The translations under genes and the position numbers were made by a program. This document shows positions 26,599 through 35,112 of a DNA stretch of 64,000 bases, one piece after another; positions within the stretch are counted from its first letter, which is position 1, and every line of letters starts with the position of its first letter. The notes beneath the pieces were generated by a model. That model was not told where the DNA came from, did not search any database, and saw only the letters and a program-made list of their open reading frames with translations. The stretch is from JBLXBZ01 sp048265185 (GTDB lineage: Bacteria; Pseudomonadota; Alphaproteobacteria; Rhizobiales; Stappiaceae): assembly GCA_048265185.1 (NCBI GenBank), contig JBLXBZ010000006.1:168788-232787 (forward strand), in the 5' to 3' direction.

Positions 26599-27537
26599 AT
26601 GACCACGACGTCCCCTTCCGCCAAGCCGCCACTGGATGAAGTGATGATGGCTATGGACGTCGTGGACACCTTACGTCACGATGAAGCCGTCGCCGTCAAG
26701 GAAATGAACGCTGAGGACCGCGATGCGCGGATGCTCGAGCGATTGCGTCAAATATACAAAAGTCAGGGCATTGAAGTTCCCGAGCGGATCTTGATTGAAG
26801 GCGTGGCGGGGCTCAAGCAAAATCGTTTTGTGTATTCGCCGCCGAAAATCGGCTTCTCCAGAACGCTCGCCTACGTCTATGTCACACGCGCCGCCTGGGG
26901 CAAATGGCTGGCGATCGCCGCGCTGATTTTGGCGTTGTTGTTCGCTTCTTGGTGGTTTTTCGTTCACAAGCCGCAGCAGCGGGCGGCGCAAGCGTTGCAA
27001 GTGGAGCTATCGCAGACGCTGCCGAATCAATTGGCGGAAACCTCAGCCCGAATTGGGCAAATCGCCGTCGATTCGGCCGTGGTTGCGGACGCTCAGGCCA
27101 TAGCGGACGATGGGATGCGCGCAGCCTCTGCCAAAGACGTGGTCTCCGCGCGCAAAAAGCTTGCGGACTTGCGCAAAATGGAAGAGGAGCTGAACCGCGC
27201 CTTTGAAATTCGCGTGGTGTCGCGTCCGGGAACGCCCACCGGATTGACCAGAATTCCTCAGGTTAATCCAACCGGCCGCAATTACTATCTCGTCGTCGAG
27301 GCGGTCAACGCCGATGGCGACGTTCTACCGCGCAATTTGACCTCTGAAGAAGACGGGAAGGCGCAAACGGTGTCCATATGGGCGCAGCGCGTGCCGAAAT
27401 CGACGTTTGATCTGGTGCGCAAGGATAAAGAAAGAGATGGCGTCGTGCAGAATGCCGTTCTTGGAGCCAAGCCGCGCGGCAAGCTTGAGACGGAGTGGAG
27501 AATGCCAGTTGAAGACGGAGCCATATTGAAGTGGTGA
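26599..27537 (+). CDS. Single-span membrane protein of the channel cassette (possibly DUF6384)
   Basis: The product has 312 residues. The cytoplasmic N-terminus (about 1-75) is charged and helical (D-V-V-D-T-L-R-H-D). A conserved-looking aromatic stretch F-V-Y-S-P-P-K-I-G-F-S-R-T-L-A follows, then one membrane helix at about 103-123. After it come a helical linker (about 125-200) and a beta-rich C-terminal domain with G-R-N-Y-Y-L-V-V-E-A-V-N-A. I recall DUF6384 as the family name but cannot confirm it. The C-terminal domain would lie on the far side of the membrane if the N-terminus is inside. Confidence 0.8.
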   Translation: MTTTSPSAKPPLDEVMMAMDVVDTLRHDEAVAVKEMNAEDRDARMLERLRQIYKSQGIEVPERILIEGVAGLKQNRFVYSPPKIGFSRTLAYVYVTRAAWGKWLAIAALILALLFASWWFFVHKPQQRAAQALQVELSQTLPNQLAETSARIGQIAVDSAVVADAQAIADDGMRAASAKDVVSARKKLADLRKMEEELNRAFEIRVVSRPGTPTGLTRIPQVNPTGRNYYLVVEAVNADGDVLPRNLTSEEDGKAQTVSIWAQRVPKSTFDLVRKDKERDGVVQNAVLGAKPRGKLETEWRMPVEDGAILKW

Positions 27538-27577
27538 GCGCCGGGTGCGGTTCGTCGCCGCGAAAAGGGAAGCAATC

Positions 27578-28990
27578 ATGTTGAGCGGACAGCAGACGCT
27601 TGGAGCGATCAATGAAGCGCTTGCGGACCTCAAACGCGATGAGGCGGAAATCAACGCTCGTGTGGAGAAATCTGGTCGCCTTCTTGCCGATTTGACCACG
27701 CAGGAGATGAAAGCTTACCGTGAATTGGCGCGTTTTAGGCTGGAGAACTCCACTTTGGAAACGGTCTCCACCCGGTTGAACGATGCTCAGAAGAGCGTTT
27801 CTGAACTTCTCGAAACGCGCAACAAGCAAATGCGCCGCATGAAAAAGCGGCGCGACGCCTTGGAGGCTGAATGCAAAGCGCTTGAGGCGCAACGCGCTCA
27901 GGCGCTGGAGAAGCAAAGAGTTTTGAATGAACGCTTTGAGGACGTTGTCGGGCAAGCGGAGGAAGAACTCTCCAGCAATACGGATTTTGTCGCCCGGCGC
28001 GAAGAGGCCCGGCGTTTGGCGAAAACAGCCGCCGCGGCCAAGGACAAGGCCGCCCAAGCTAAAGCTGATAGGGACGCCAAGGGCAAAGATTATGAAAATG
28101 ACGCTCTGTTCATGTATTTGTGGGAGCGTGACTTCGGGACTTCCAGCTACAATTGCACCGGCGTCATTCGTTCGCTTGACCGTTGGGTGGCCAAATTGGT
28201 GGGCTTCAAGGACGCCCGCGCGAATTACGCCATGTTGACCGAAATTCCGTTGCGCCTGTCGGCTCATGCGCAAGATTGCGCCGAGATGGCGGAGAAAGCT
28301 GAGGCGGGATTGGAGCAAACCTTGGCTTTGGCGGTCACGCGGATCGCAGGCGAGGACCTTGCCGCGCTTATTGACGCCACCGATGTCCAGATCAATGATC
28401 TGACCACCCGACTTGAAGCTTTAGAGGACGAACAGGACACGCTTCAGGCTGAAGAATCGAAATTTGCGTTGGGCAAGGACCCGCAGTTTCTTCAAGCTGA
28501 GGATTTTTTGTCGGAAGCTCTCAAGTCTGCCGACTTACGTCAATTGTTACGCGACGCCTTGTCAACGCCATCTCCTGACGACGAAAAAATTGTGCGTCGT
28601 TTGCAAGATATTGAAGACCAGCAATTGCGTCTCTCCACCGAAATGAGACAGGAGCGAGAGTTGCTGCGGGACGTTTCTCGTAGAAAGGCTGAAATTGAGC
28701 GCGTCGCTCGGGACTTCCGTCGCAAACAATATGACGCTGGCGGATCCTCCTTTAACAACTCGGGGCTTGGGTCGGTGCTTTTGGGAGAGCTCATTAAAGG
28801 GGCGATCAGCGGCGCCGATTATATGGCGCAAGCAAATAAGTCACATAGACGGCCCCAAACGCGCCGGCGCCATTCAAGCGTGGCTGGCGGGCCGTTTGGC
28901 GAAGCTTCGTCGGACTCGTTTGGCGGCGGCGGGTTTTCCTCCGGCGAAAGCTTTGGCGGCGGCGGCTTTGAGACAGGCGACCGGTTTTGA
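27578..28990 (+). CDS. Long coiled-coil protein with Gly/Phe-rich tail, channel cassette
   Basis: The product has 470 residues from the ATG at 27578 (AAGGGA upstream); a GTG 33 nt earlier is also in frame. The sequence is almost wholly heptad-like helix, including a long charged stretch at about 25-175 and another at about 260-390. The tail from about residue 440 is built of Gly/Ser/Phe units such as S-F-G-G-G-G-F-S-S-G-E, which looks disordered or self-associating. No catalytic motif was seen. It could be a scaffold beside the channel encoded 57 nt downstream. Confidence 0.8.
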   Translation: MLSGQQTLGAINEALADLKRDEAEINARVEKSGRLLADLTTQEMKAYRELARFRLENSTLETVSTRLNDAQKSVSELLETRNKQMRRMKKRRDALEAECKALEAQRAQALEKQRVLNERFEDVVGQAEEELSSNTDFVARREEARRLAKTAAAAKDKAAQAKADRDAKGKDYENDALFMYLWERDFGTSSYNCTGVIRSLDRWVAKLVGFKDARANYAMLTEIPLRLSAHAQDCAEMAEKAEAGLEQTLALAVTRIAGEDLAALIDATDVQINDLTTRLEALEDEQDTLQAEESKFALGKDPQFLQAEDFLSEALKSADLRQLLRDALSTPSPDDEKIVRRLQDIEDQQLRLSTEMRQERELLRDVSRRKAEIERVARDFRRKQYDAGGSSFNNSGLGSVLLGELIKGAISGADYMAQANKSHRRPQTRRRHSSVAGGPFGEASSDSFGGGGFSSGESFGGGGFETGDRF

Positions 28991-29047
28991 TGCGTCGGGG
29001 CGCTGTGGCGGAAAGATTATTGTTCGTGCGGGGACGCTTGCGCGATT

Positions 29048-30289
29048 ATGACGACGTTTGAGGTCAAGAAGTGGCTGTATCGCCATCTGGAGCAAAATAA
29101 CGTTAGTAATCTGGTCGCCCGGCGGGTCGATCGTGGATTGATCGTGTTTATTTTCGCCGCCGTGTTCCTCGCGCTTATGGAGACCGTTTCCGAATTAAAA
29201 GCGGAATACGGGCCCTTTTTTTATTGGTCGGAATTTATCATTGGCGTTGGTTTCACGATAGAATACATGGCGCGATTATGGTTGGCGGATCTATATCCGC
29301 CATTGCGTCGGTTTGGCCCTGTGGGGGCGCGGTTGCGTTACGCAATACAGCCGGCGGCTATAATCGATCTCGTTGCGGTTTTGCCCTTCGTCATCTCTTT
29401 GTTGATTCCGGCGGCGGAATTGAAAATTCTGATCGTCATTCGTTTATTACGCTTGCTCAAACTCGCCCGTTATTCTCCGGCGTTGCGCTCATTGACCAGC
29501 GCCTTGGCCAGTGAACGTCACGCTTTGATGGCGAGTTTCATTATCGTCATAATCGTGATGATTTTTTCCGCCACCGGCATGTATTTCGCTGAAAGACATG
29601 CTCAACCGGATAATTTTTCTTCGATTCCCGCAGCCATGTGGTGGGCCGTCACGACATTGACCACGGTGGGATATGGCGATGTGACGCCAATCACCGTCAA
29701 GGGGAAAACGCTTGCCGGGCTGGTCATGCTCATTGGCTATGGCATGTTCGCATTGCCGGTGGGCATCGTGGCCACGGCCTTTGCGCGAGAGATCCATTCG
29801 CGTGATTTTTCCGTTACTTGGGGCATGGTCGCGCGCGTGCCGTTGTTTGAAGAGTTGCACGCTCATGAAATCGCCGAAATCGCAAAGCTCCTGCGCGCTC
29901 AATCTGTCGGGAAGGGGCAAGTGATCACGCGGCGCGGCGACGAGGCGCTCAGCATGTATTTCATTGCGAGCGGCGTTGTGGAGGTGCGGATGAATAATCA
30001 TTCGATCCGGCTGACTGACGGAGGCTTTTTTGGCGAGATGGCGATTATCGGGCGTCATAAACGCGCCGCGACTGTGGTTTCGGTAGAGCCAGCCCAGTTG
30101 ATGATTCTGGATACGGATGATTTGCGCGACTTGATGACACGCAAGCCGCAGCTTGCAGATCGTCTCAAGGAGGCGACGGAAGAGCGGATCGCCCATCTTT
30201 CAGATAATCTTGACGACTTGGCGCCGGATGACTTGGCCCAGGTGATGGAAGCGGTGAACGAATATGAGTTCTCAAAATCTAATAAATAA
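29048..30289 (+). CDS. Cyclic-nucleotide-gated potassium channel (MloK1-like)
   Basis: This is a six-helix potassium channel with a cytoplasmic cyclic-nucleotide-binding domain, as in Mesorhizobium MloK1. In the 413-residue product, the S4-like helix has I-R-L-L-R-L-L-K-L-A-R, the selectivity filter T-V-G-Y-G-D is at 206-211, and the binding domain covers about 275-395. That domain has F-F-G-E-M-A-I-I-G and K-R-A-A-T-V-V, keeping the Glu and Arg that hold the cyclic nucleotide. It is therefore probably functional. A C-terminal extension of about 35 residues, rich in Asp and Leu, follows. It ends the four-gene cassette. Confidence 0.92.
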   Translation: MTTFEVKKWLYRHLEQNNVSNLVARRVDRGLIVFIFAAVFLALMETVSELKAEYGPFFYWSEFIIGVGFTIEYMARLWLADLYPPLRRFGPVGARLRYAIQPAAIIDLVAVLPFVISLLIPAAELKILIVIRLLRLLKLARYSPALRSLTSALASERHALMASFIIVIIVMIFSATGMYFAERHAQPDNFSSIPAAMWWAVTTLTTVGYGDVTPITVKGKTLAGLVMLIGYGMFALPVGIVATAFAREIHSRDFSVTWGMVARVPLFEELHAHEIAEIAKLLRAQSVGKGQVITRRGDEALSMYFIASGVVEVRMNNHSIRLTDGGFFGEMAIIGRHKRAATVVSVEPAQLMILDTDDLRDLMTRKPQLADRLKEATEERIAHLSDNLDDLAPDDLAQVMEAVNEYEFSKSNK

Positions 30290-30334
30290 TTTTATGTGGT
30301 TTGAGTTTGAGCGTTCGCGTTCGTAATGCTTATG

Positions 30335-30358
30335 AAAAAAAAGGCGGCCTCCAAGGCC
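30335..30358 (-). terminator. Minus-strand intrinsic terminator after the channel gene
   Basis: On the minus strand GGCCT-TGG-AGGCC is followed after 3 nt by eight T. It is oriented to stop leftward transcription coming from the decayed region, not rightward transcription of the channel gene. It may be left from a deleted gene, or shield the cassette from antisense RNA. Confidence 0.5.
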
Positions 30359-30523
30359 CAGCCCTTAAGATAAGTGTTGATCATTGGAAGTGTGCACTTT
30401 TTCGTTTTGGGTCAATTCATTAGGGGCGTTTTATTGGCTGAAGACGCCGAAAGTCTTCCGAAGGAATCTTCGAGAGGCCAGCGCCGACGCTTGCCCAGAA
30501 CTCCAGGCGGGTTCTCTGTCAAC

Positions 30524-30551
30524 TTCTGTCGCAATCCGCATTGCGACAGAA
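30524..30551. repeat. Perfect 12-bp inverted repeat
   Basis: Arms TTCTGTCGCAAT and ATTGCGACAGAA with a 4-nt spacer lie just ahead of the transposase relic. The arm resembles the kind of terminal inverted repeat carried by insertion sequences. It could be two abutted element ends or the terminal repeat of the relic. Confidence 0.7.
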
Positions 30552-30572
30552 TTGGATTTTTCTCAGACCCAA

Positions 30573-31589
30573 ATGACGGTCGTGGACGATCAAAAAACCA
30601 TGCAGGACGGATCCGGCGAAGACCGCTCATACCGTTGTCCTGTTTTTACAAGATCCAATATCGTAAAATCGAACCAAGGCATGATGGGAGAGTACTACCG
30701 TCTTGGCTGACTGATAGGGCAAAGTTTCTCGCATCTTGTTCTAATCCGGATTGTAGCTGCCATCATCTGCCGCTTCATTTATCGCCAAGTGTTCCTCTAC
30801 CGTTCGTTTGGCAAAGGCTCCCGGGTGCGCGCCGACATGGCGACCTATGGGCGCCTTATGCATGTAAAGAAGCTTATCGGAACTGATTATCTCCACGCGA
30901 TGTTCTGCCCCTTGATGCCGACAGTGGTCTGACGGCCGCGGCGTCGGCTGTGATGATGGGCGAAATTACCAATCATAAGATCGACCTCACACAGATCAGC
31001 TTCGCCAAGGGATTGACCAATGACAAGAAAAAAGATCTCAGTCATGAGGGGCAAATCAAAAGCAGCACCTCCTTCGGGAATTCATTCTCGAAGTTTCATT
31101 GCTGAAGGCTCGGCATTCTTACCTGACAGACACGGAGGGCTTAGTGGCCGTGATGCTGGAGAAACGGGAGGAGTACCTCGACGGGTCCGAGCGCGGACGG
31201 GGCCAGATGGAAACCGGTATGCCATGGCCATTTCATACAAAAGGCGAACCAGATAAGGTTATTCACCTTTGGACAGATTTGGGACAACGCAGCTTCGTTG
31301 ACCTGGCCCAAAGACTTACACGTGCGTCGATCCATCCGGTTGAGGCCTACTTCAATTACTTGCGGCGCCGTGTATCGGGATTTGAACGGGCATCTCAACG
31401 GCGTCTAACGCTCGGCGCATATGGTATGCCTATTCTTATTATGATCCAGAGATGGTGTTGAAAATGGTCAACATCGCCCGGTTCTACTACAATTACAGGG
31501 TTGCTGGACCAGATAAGAAAACGCCCGCTATGCGGATCGGCCTCGTGAAGAAACTGGTGTATCCGCGCGACCTGTTTACGCTGAAATAG
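30573..31589 (+). pseudogene. Decayed transposase
   Basis: Fragments of one transposase appear in successive frames. The first is a Cys-bearing N-terminus with Y-R-C-P...I-V-K-S-N-Q-G, then C-S-N-P-D-C-S-C-H-H in another frame. A DDE-like middle lies at about 31099-31440 (H-P-V-E-A-Y-F-N-Y-L-R-R-R-V-S-G-F-E-R). The C-terminus from about 31418 to the TAG at 31589 reads Y-S-Y-Y-D-P-E-M-V-L-K-M-V-N-I and ends in P-R-D-L-F-T-L-K. At least three frame changes and internal stops make it inactive. The family is not assigned; ends and target duplication were not identified. Confidence 0.7.
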
Positions 31590-31794
31590 GCGCAGCGGCC
31601 GCCTTCGCATTCACCGTTTCCCCAACGGCCCTATTCACGTGTCGGGCGCTGAGCTTCGCCGTATTTGCCGCCGAAGGTTGCTATGCGCAGGAAACTGAAC
31701 CTGCAAATTTGTGAACTATCGTTGTTGAGACATCTTTTACTTTGCCGAAATCTACGTTGTGTTGGAGCCGCCCGTGGGCGAGCCCCAACATAAT

Positions 31795-31832
31795 CATTCC
31801 CTACGAAATCAGGCATTCCCTACGAAGTCAGG
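31795..31832. repeat. Tandem 19-nt repeat
   Basis: Two copies of CATTCCCTACGAAATCAGG lie head to tail and differ at one base (A to G). They overlap the 3' end of the SDR relic, which suggests slippage during decay. Confidence 0.75.
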
Positions 31833-31976
31833 CGTCGACGACAATCACCTCACCGTAAACTTCCTAGGCTTCTTCCAGCACTGTAGGGTTGATCGAGTTG
31901 ATCCGGATACCACGTGGCATTTCATGCGCGACCACCTTTACAAATGTATCAATGGCGCCACTTGTGATAGCATCGG
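31828..31976 (-). pseudogene. Short-chain dehydrogenase remnant
   Basis: On the minus strand about 49 codons read as the C-terminal part of an SDR: A-I-T-S-G-A-I-D-T-F-V-K-V-V-A-H-E, then M-P-R-G-I-R-I-N-S-I-N-P-T-V-L-E-E-A, which is the post-catalytic segment of the family. An in-frame TAG interrupts at 31864-31866. The reading then resumes as E-V-Y-G-E-V-I-V-V-D-A to a TGA, with the expected intervening residues missing. The 5' half, including the Tyr-x-x-x-Lys site, is gone. Confidence 0.7.
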
Positions 31977-32424
31977 CCAAAGATCGCAGGCTGCCAAAGA
32001 AGAAACTGACGGCGTCAGAACTTTCCGAATACCCGCATATTGCGGTGTCGCAGTCTCGCCCAAGCTATCGCGAGTTGATTGATGACTGGTTCGAAGATCA
32101 TGGCCTCGCGCGTGATGTCGTTGTGACCGCACCATGTTTCTCGCTCATGCCGACTATATACAGCGCACCGATGCTGTGGCTTTCATGACTTCGCGTTCGT
32201 TTGATCCGAACAAATTGACTATCGTGAATGTCGAAAACGGACCGAAGGGCTTTGAGGTACAGGCCGCATGGCATGAATGCTCAGAGAGTGATCTCCTGCA
32301 CAACTGGATACTGGATATCCTTAGATCGCAAAGTAAATTGCTCAGCGTGGATGGCGCCTTAAACCAGCGCTTTTGCCGTTTTTTGTATAATTATCAGCAT
32401 TACAAAGCTGATACTGGATGGTGA
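31965..32424 (+). pseudogene. LysR-family regulator remnant
   Basis: Only the second half of the effector-binding domain remains: A-P-L-V-I-A-S-A-K-D-R-R-L-P, then S-E-Y-P-H-I-A-V-S. A frameshift occurs near 32134, where V-V-V-T-A-P breaks and the chain continues in another frame as M-F-L-A-H-A-D-Y-I-Q-R-T-D-A-V-A-F-M. It ends with W-H-E-C-S-E-S-D-L-L-H-N-W-I-L-D-I-L. The DNA-binding domain is missing. Its left end abuts the divergent SDR remnant. Confidence 0.7.
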
Positions 32425-32795
32425 TTTTGCGAAAGCTGAGGGCATTTCGCAGCGGTAAGGTCGAAGGGGGGCGAGTATTTGATCAAATGGCTGCTTTTAC
32501 GGTTTTAAGTTTAGGATCGCACCTGCAACGAACGGTAGCTCTTCGCCGATCTGCTTGTGTTTCGTCGAGTCTCTAATCGATCGGTTTGAGTCCGCTTCGG
32601 ACTGGACGCGGTCATTGATCGAACTGTGCGCCGTCGCCTGCAGTCTGCCACTCAAAAATGTGCGTGTCAGGTCGATATTTTGCAGGCTGGATTCTGAGCG
32701 GTGTTGACCCGCTAGGTTCTGGCTGCCGAAATGCCTGCGGGAAAATAGTTCGCACCGAAGAAAAGCACACGATTACATAATCTTACTAAAATTTA
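32425..32795. other. Gene-free stretch before the icd terminator
   Basis: About 370 nt in which I see no gene, RNA or repeat. It continues the decayed region to the left. Confidence 0.5.
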
Positions 32796-32823
32796 AAGGC
32801 GAGAGATTGTAATCTCTCGCCTT
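32785..32823 (-). terminator. Terminator of icd
   Basis: A perfect 13-bp stem (AAGGCGAGAGATT with AATCTCTCGCCTT) is followed on the minus strand by a T-rich tract. It lies about 105 nt beyond the icd stop. Confidence 0.75.
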
Positions 32824-32926
32824 CGTTTGTTGAGTAAACTGGTATCAACATTTACCTTAAGGGCTGGGCTCCAAGGCTCGCCTTTTCATTGTCAACGCTA
32901 TAAAGGCGCTGATGAAGCAATATGGC

Positions 32927-34138
32927 TTACGCCATGGCTTTCTGCAGGTTTTCGTCGATCTTGTCGAGGAAGCCTGTCGTTGTCAGCCACTTCTGATCTG
33001 GGCCAACAAGAAGCGCAAGATCCTTGGTCATGAAGCCGGATTCGACGGTGTCGACGCAAACCTGCTCCAGAGTTTGAGCGAATTTCGCCAATTCAGCGTT
33101 GTCATCAAGCTTTGCGCGATGCGCAAGGCCGCGCGTCCACGCGAAGATCGACGCAATCGAGTTGGTCGAAGTCTCTTCGCCTTTCTGGTGTTGACGATAG
33201 TGACGGGTCACGGTGCCGTGAGCGGCTTCCGCTTCTACCGTCTTGCCGTCTGGCGACATCAGAACCGAGGTCATCAAGCCAAGCGAGCCAAAGCCTTGAG
33301 CGACCGTGTCGGACTGAACGTCGCCGTCGTAGTTTTTACACGCCCAAACATATCCGCCAGACCATTTCAGAGCGGAGGCGACCATGTCGTCGATCAACCG
33401 GTGCTCATAGGTGATGTTGGCTTCTTTGAAGGCGTCCTTGAACTCGGCGTCGAACACTTCCTGGAAGAGATCCTTGAATCGGCCGTCATAGGCCTTGAGG
33501 ATCGTGTTCTTGGTGGACAGGTAGCAAGGAACCTTGCGGTTCAAGGCGTAGTTCATGGATGCGCGGGCGAAATCGCGGATCGAATCATCAAGGTTGTACA
33601 TCGCCATGGCAACGCCTGAAGATGGAGCGTCGAACACTTCGTGTTCGATTTCCGCGCCGTCTTCGCCAACGAATTTAATCGTGAGCTTGCCTTTTCCTGG
33701 GAATTTGAAGTCCGTCGCGCGATATTGGTCGCCAAATGCGTGACGGCCGACGATGATTGGTTGAGTCCAGCCCGGCACGAGGCGGGGAACGTTCTGCATG
33801 ATGATCGGCTCGCGGAAGATAACGCCGCCGAGAATATTGCGGATCGTTCCGTTTGGCGAACGGTACATGCGTTTCAGGCCGAATTCTTCTACGCGGTCTT
33901 CGTCGGGCGTGATGGTCGCGCATTTTACGCCGACGCCGTGTTCCTTAATGGCGTTGGCGGCGTCGATGGTGATCTGATCGTCCGTGGCGTCACGAGCTTC
34001 GATGCCAAGATCGTAATATTTCAGATCGATATCGAGATAGGGGTGGATCAATTTATCTTTGATAAATTGCCAGATAATCCGTGTCATCTCGTCGCCGTCG
34101 AGTTCGACGACCGGGTTGGCGACCTTGATCTTGGCCAT
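32927..34138 (-). CDS. icd: NADP-dependent isocitrate dehydrogenase
   Basis: This enzyme oxidises isocitrate to 2-oxoglutarate with NADP in the TCA cycle. The 403-residue product is of the eukaryote-like homodimeric type found in alphaproteobacteria: N-terminal V-E-L-D-G-D-E-M-T-R-I-I-W-Q-F, substrate region S-P-N-G-T-I-R-N-I-L-G-G-V-I-F-R-E, and Y-L-S-T-K-N-T-I-L-K-A-Y-D-G-R-F-K-D. The length is normal. It is monocistronic between decayed DNA and the hdeD-like gene, and ends at a strong hairpin. Confidence 0.97.
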   Translation of the reverse strand: MAKIKVANPVVELDGDEMTRIIWQFIKDKLIHPYLDIDLKYYDLGIEARDATDDQITIDAANAIKEHGVGVKCATITPDEDRVEEFGLKRMYRSPNGTIRNILGGVIFREPIIMQNVPRLVPGWTQPIIVGRHAFGDQYRATDFKFPGKGKLTIKFVGEDGAEIEHEVFDAPSSGVAMAMYNLDDSIRDFARASMNYALNRKVPCYLSTKNTILKAYDGRFKDLFQEVFDAEFKDAFKEANITYEHRLIDDMVASALKWSGGYVWACKNYDGDVQSDTVAQGFGSLGLMTSVLMSPDGKTVEAEAAHGTVTRHYRQHQKGEETSTNSIASIFAWTRGLAHRAKLDDNAELAKFAQTLEQVCVDTVESGFMTKDLALLVGPDQKWLTTTGFLDKIDENLQKAMA

Positions 34139-34321
34139 GATGCTCTTGCCCTTATGTTGCTTGGGTGACGCGGCGCCTTTGATTGCGCCGCCAGATATTA
34201 ACTCTCATCGCCCGCATGTTGACGTTCGCAAGCGACCCTCGCGCTCCCTATAGCAAAGGCTGGCGGAAAGGCAAAGCGAAGCGGTTGCGTAAAAGTGGAA
34301 CGCGGGTGAAAAATGATACTG

Positions 34322-34894
34322 TTAATTTGCGCTGCGCCGCGCGGACCTCGCCGCTAGAGCGATGGCGATATAGCTCCATCCGTTGAATGCGATGGAAATG
34401 CCGGTGAGCAAGCCAAGCGCCCAAACCGCGGATGAGGGAAATTCAAACCAGATGCAGCCGCCAGCGATGATGGAGATTACGCCGCTGGCCACGACCCAGC
34501 CCCAGCCATCGTGTGGTTTGAGTCTCATGCCAAGAAGGAGCTGCGAAACGCCTTGCGCGATAAAGACTGCGGCGATGACAAGGGTCAAGGCCAGCGTGCC
34601 GACCATGGGATTGGTGTAAATCGCCACGCCGCCGATGATGGCGATCAGGCCGGTGACGAATTGCCAGAGAAAGCCTCCCCATCCTTTAACGGAGAAGGCT
34701 TGCCAGATTTGAAACGCGCCCCCCACCACAAGAACGGCGGCGATGATGAGCGCAACGGCGATGGATGTCGCCAATGGCAGGGAAATAGCAACCATTCCAC
34801 CTATGACGAGAATGACGCCAAGGATCAAAAACCAATACCATTTCTGTTGGACGACTTCCGTGATGGAAGGAGTTGTTTGTGGTACGCTCGCCAT
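34322..34894 (-). CDS. HdeD-family membrane protein (DUF308)
   Basis: HdeD-type proteins are small inner-membrane proteins linked to acid resistance in E. coli. The 190-residue product has six hydrophobic segments in three DUF308 repeats, each with a short Gly-rich turn (G-G-M-V-A-I-S-L-P, G-G-V-A-I-Y-T-N-P, A-G-G-C-I-W-F-E-F-P). The repeated W-x-A/S-x-x-V-K-x-W-G pattern is visible. The function in this organism is not known. It stands alone, on the same strand as icd but 180 nt upstream. Confidence 0.85.
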   Translation of the reverse strand: MASVPQTTPSITEVVQQKWYWFLILGVILVIGGMVAISLPLATSIAVALIIAAVLVVGGAFQIWQAFSVKGWGGFLWQFVTGLIAIIGGVAIYTNPMVGTLALTLVIAAVFIAQGVSQLLLGMRLKPHDGWGWVVASGVISIIAGGCIWFEFPSSAVWALGLLTGISIAFNGWSYIAIALAARSARRSAN

Positions 34895-35112
34895 GGAACT
34901 AGTCTCCGTTAGTGGTCGATTGCGCGCTTACAAGAAAATCTGCAGCGTTATCTTGCATATAATGACAAGATTGCGCGTGGGTAAAGCGTGGATGGGAGAT
35001 TGCGCGTGTAAAAGGCGTTTAGCGCCGGGGTGATGCTGGGCTAATGGATTGTTTGCGCGCTATTTGTCAAAGGCTGCTGGCAAAATCGCGCGAGTTCAGT
35101 TAAATCGGCGCC

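Noticed and set aside
30374..30886. 170-residue frame read as an intact protein
   Set aside because: It only joins pieces of the decayed transposase in one frame; the likeness switches frame within it.
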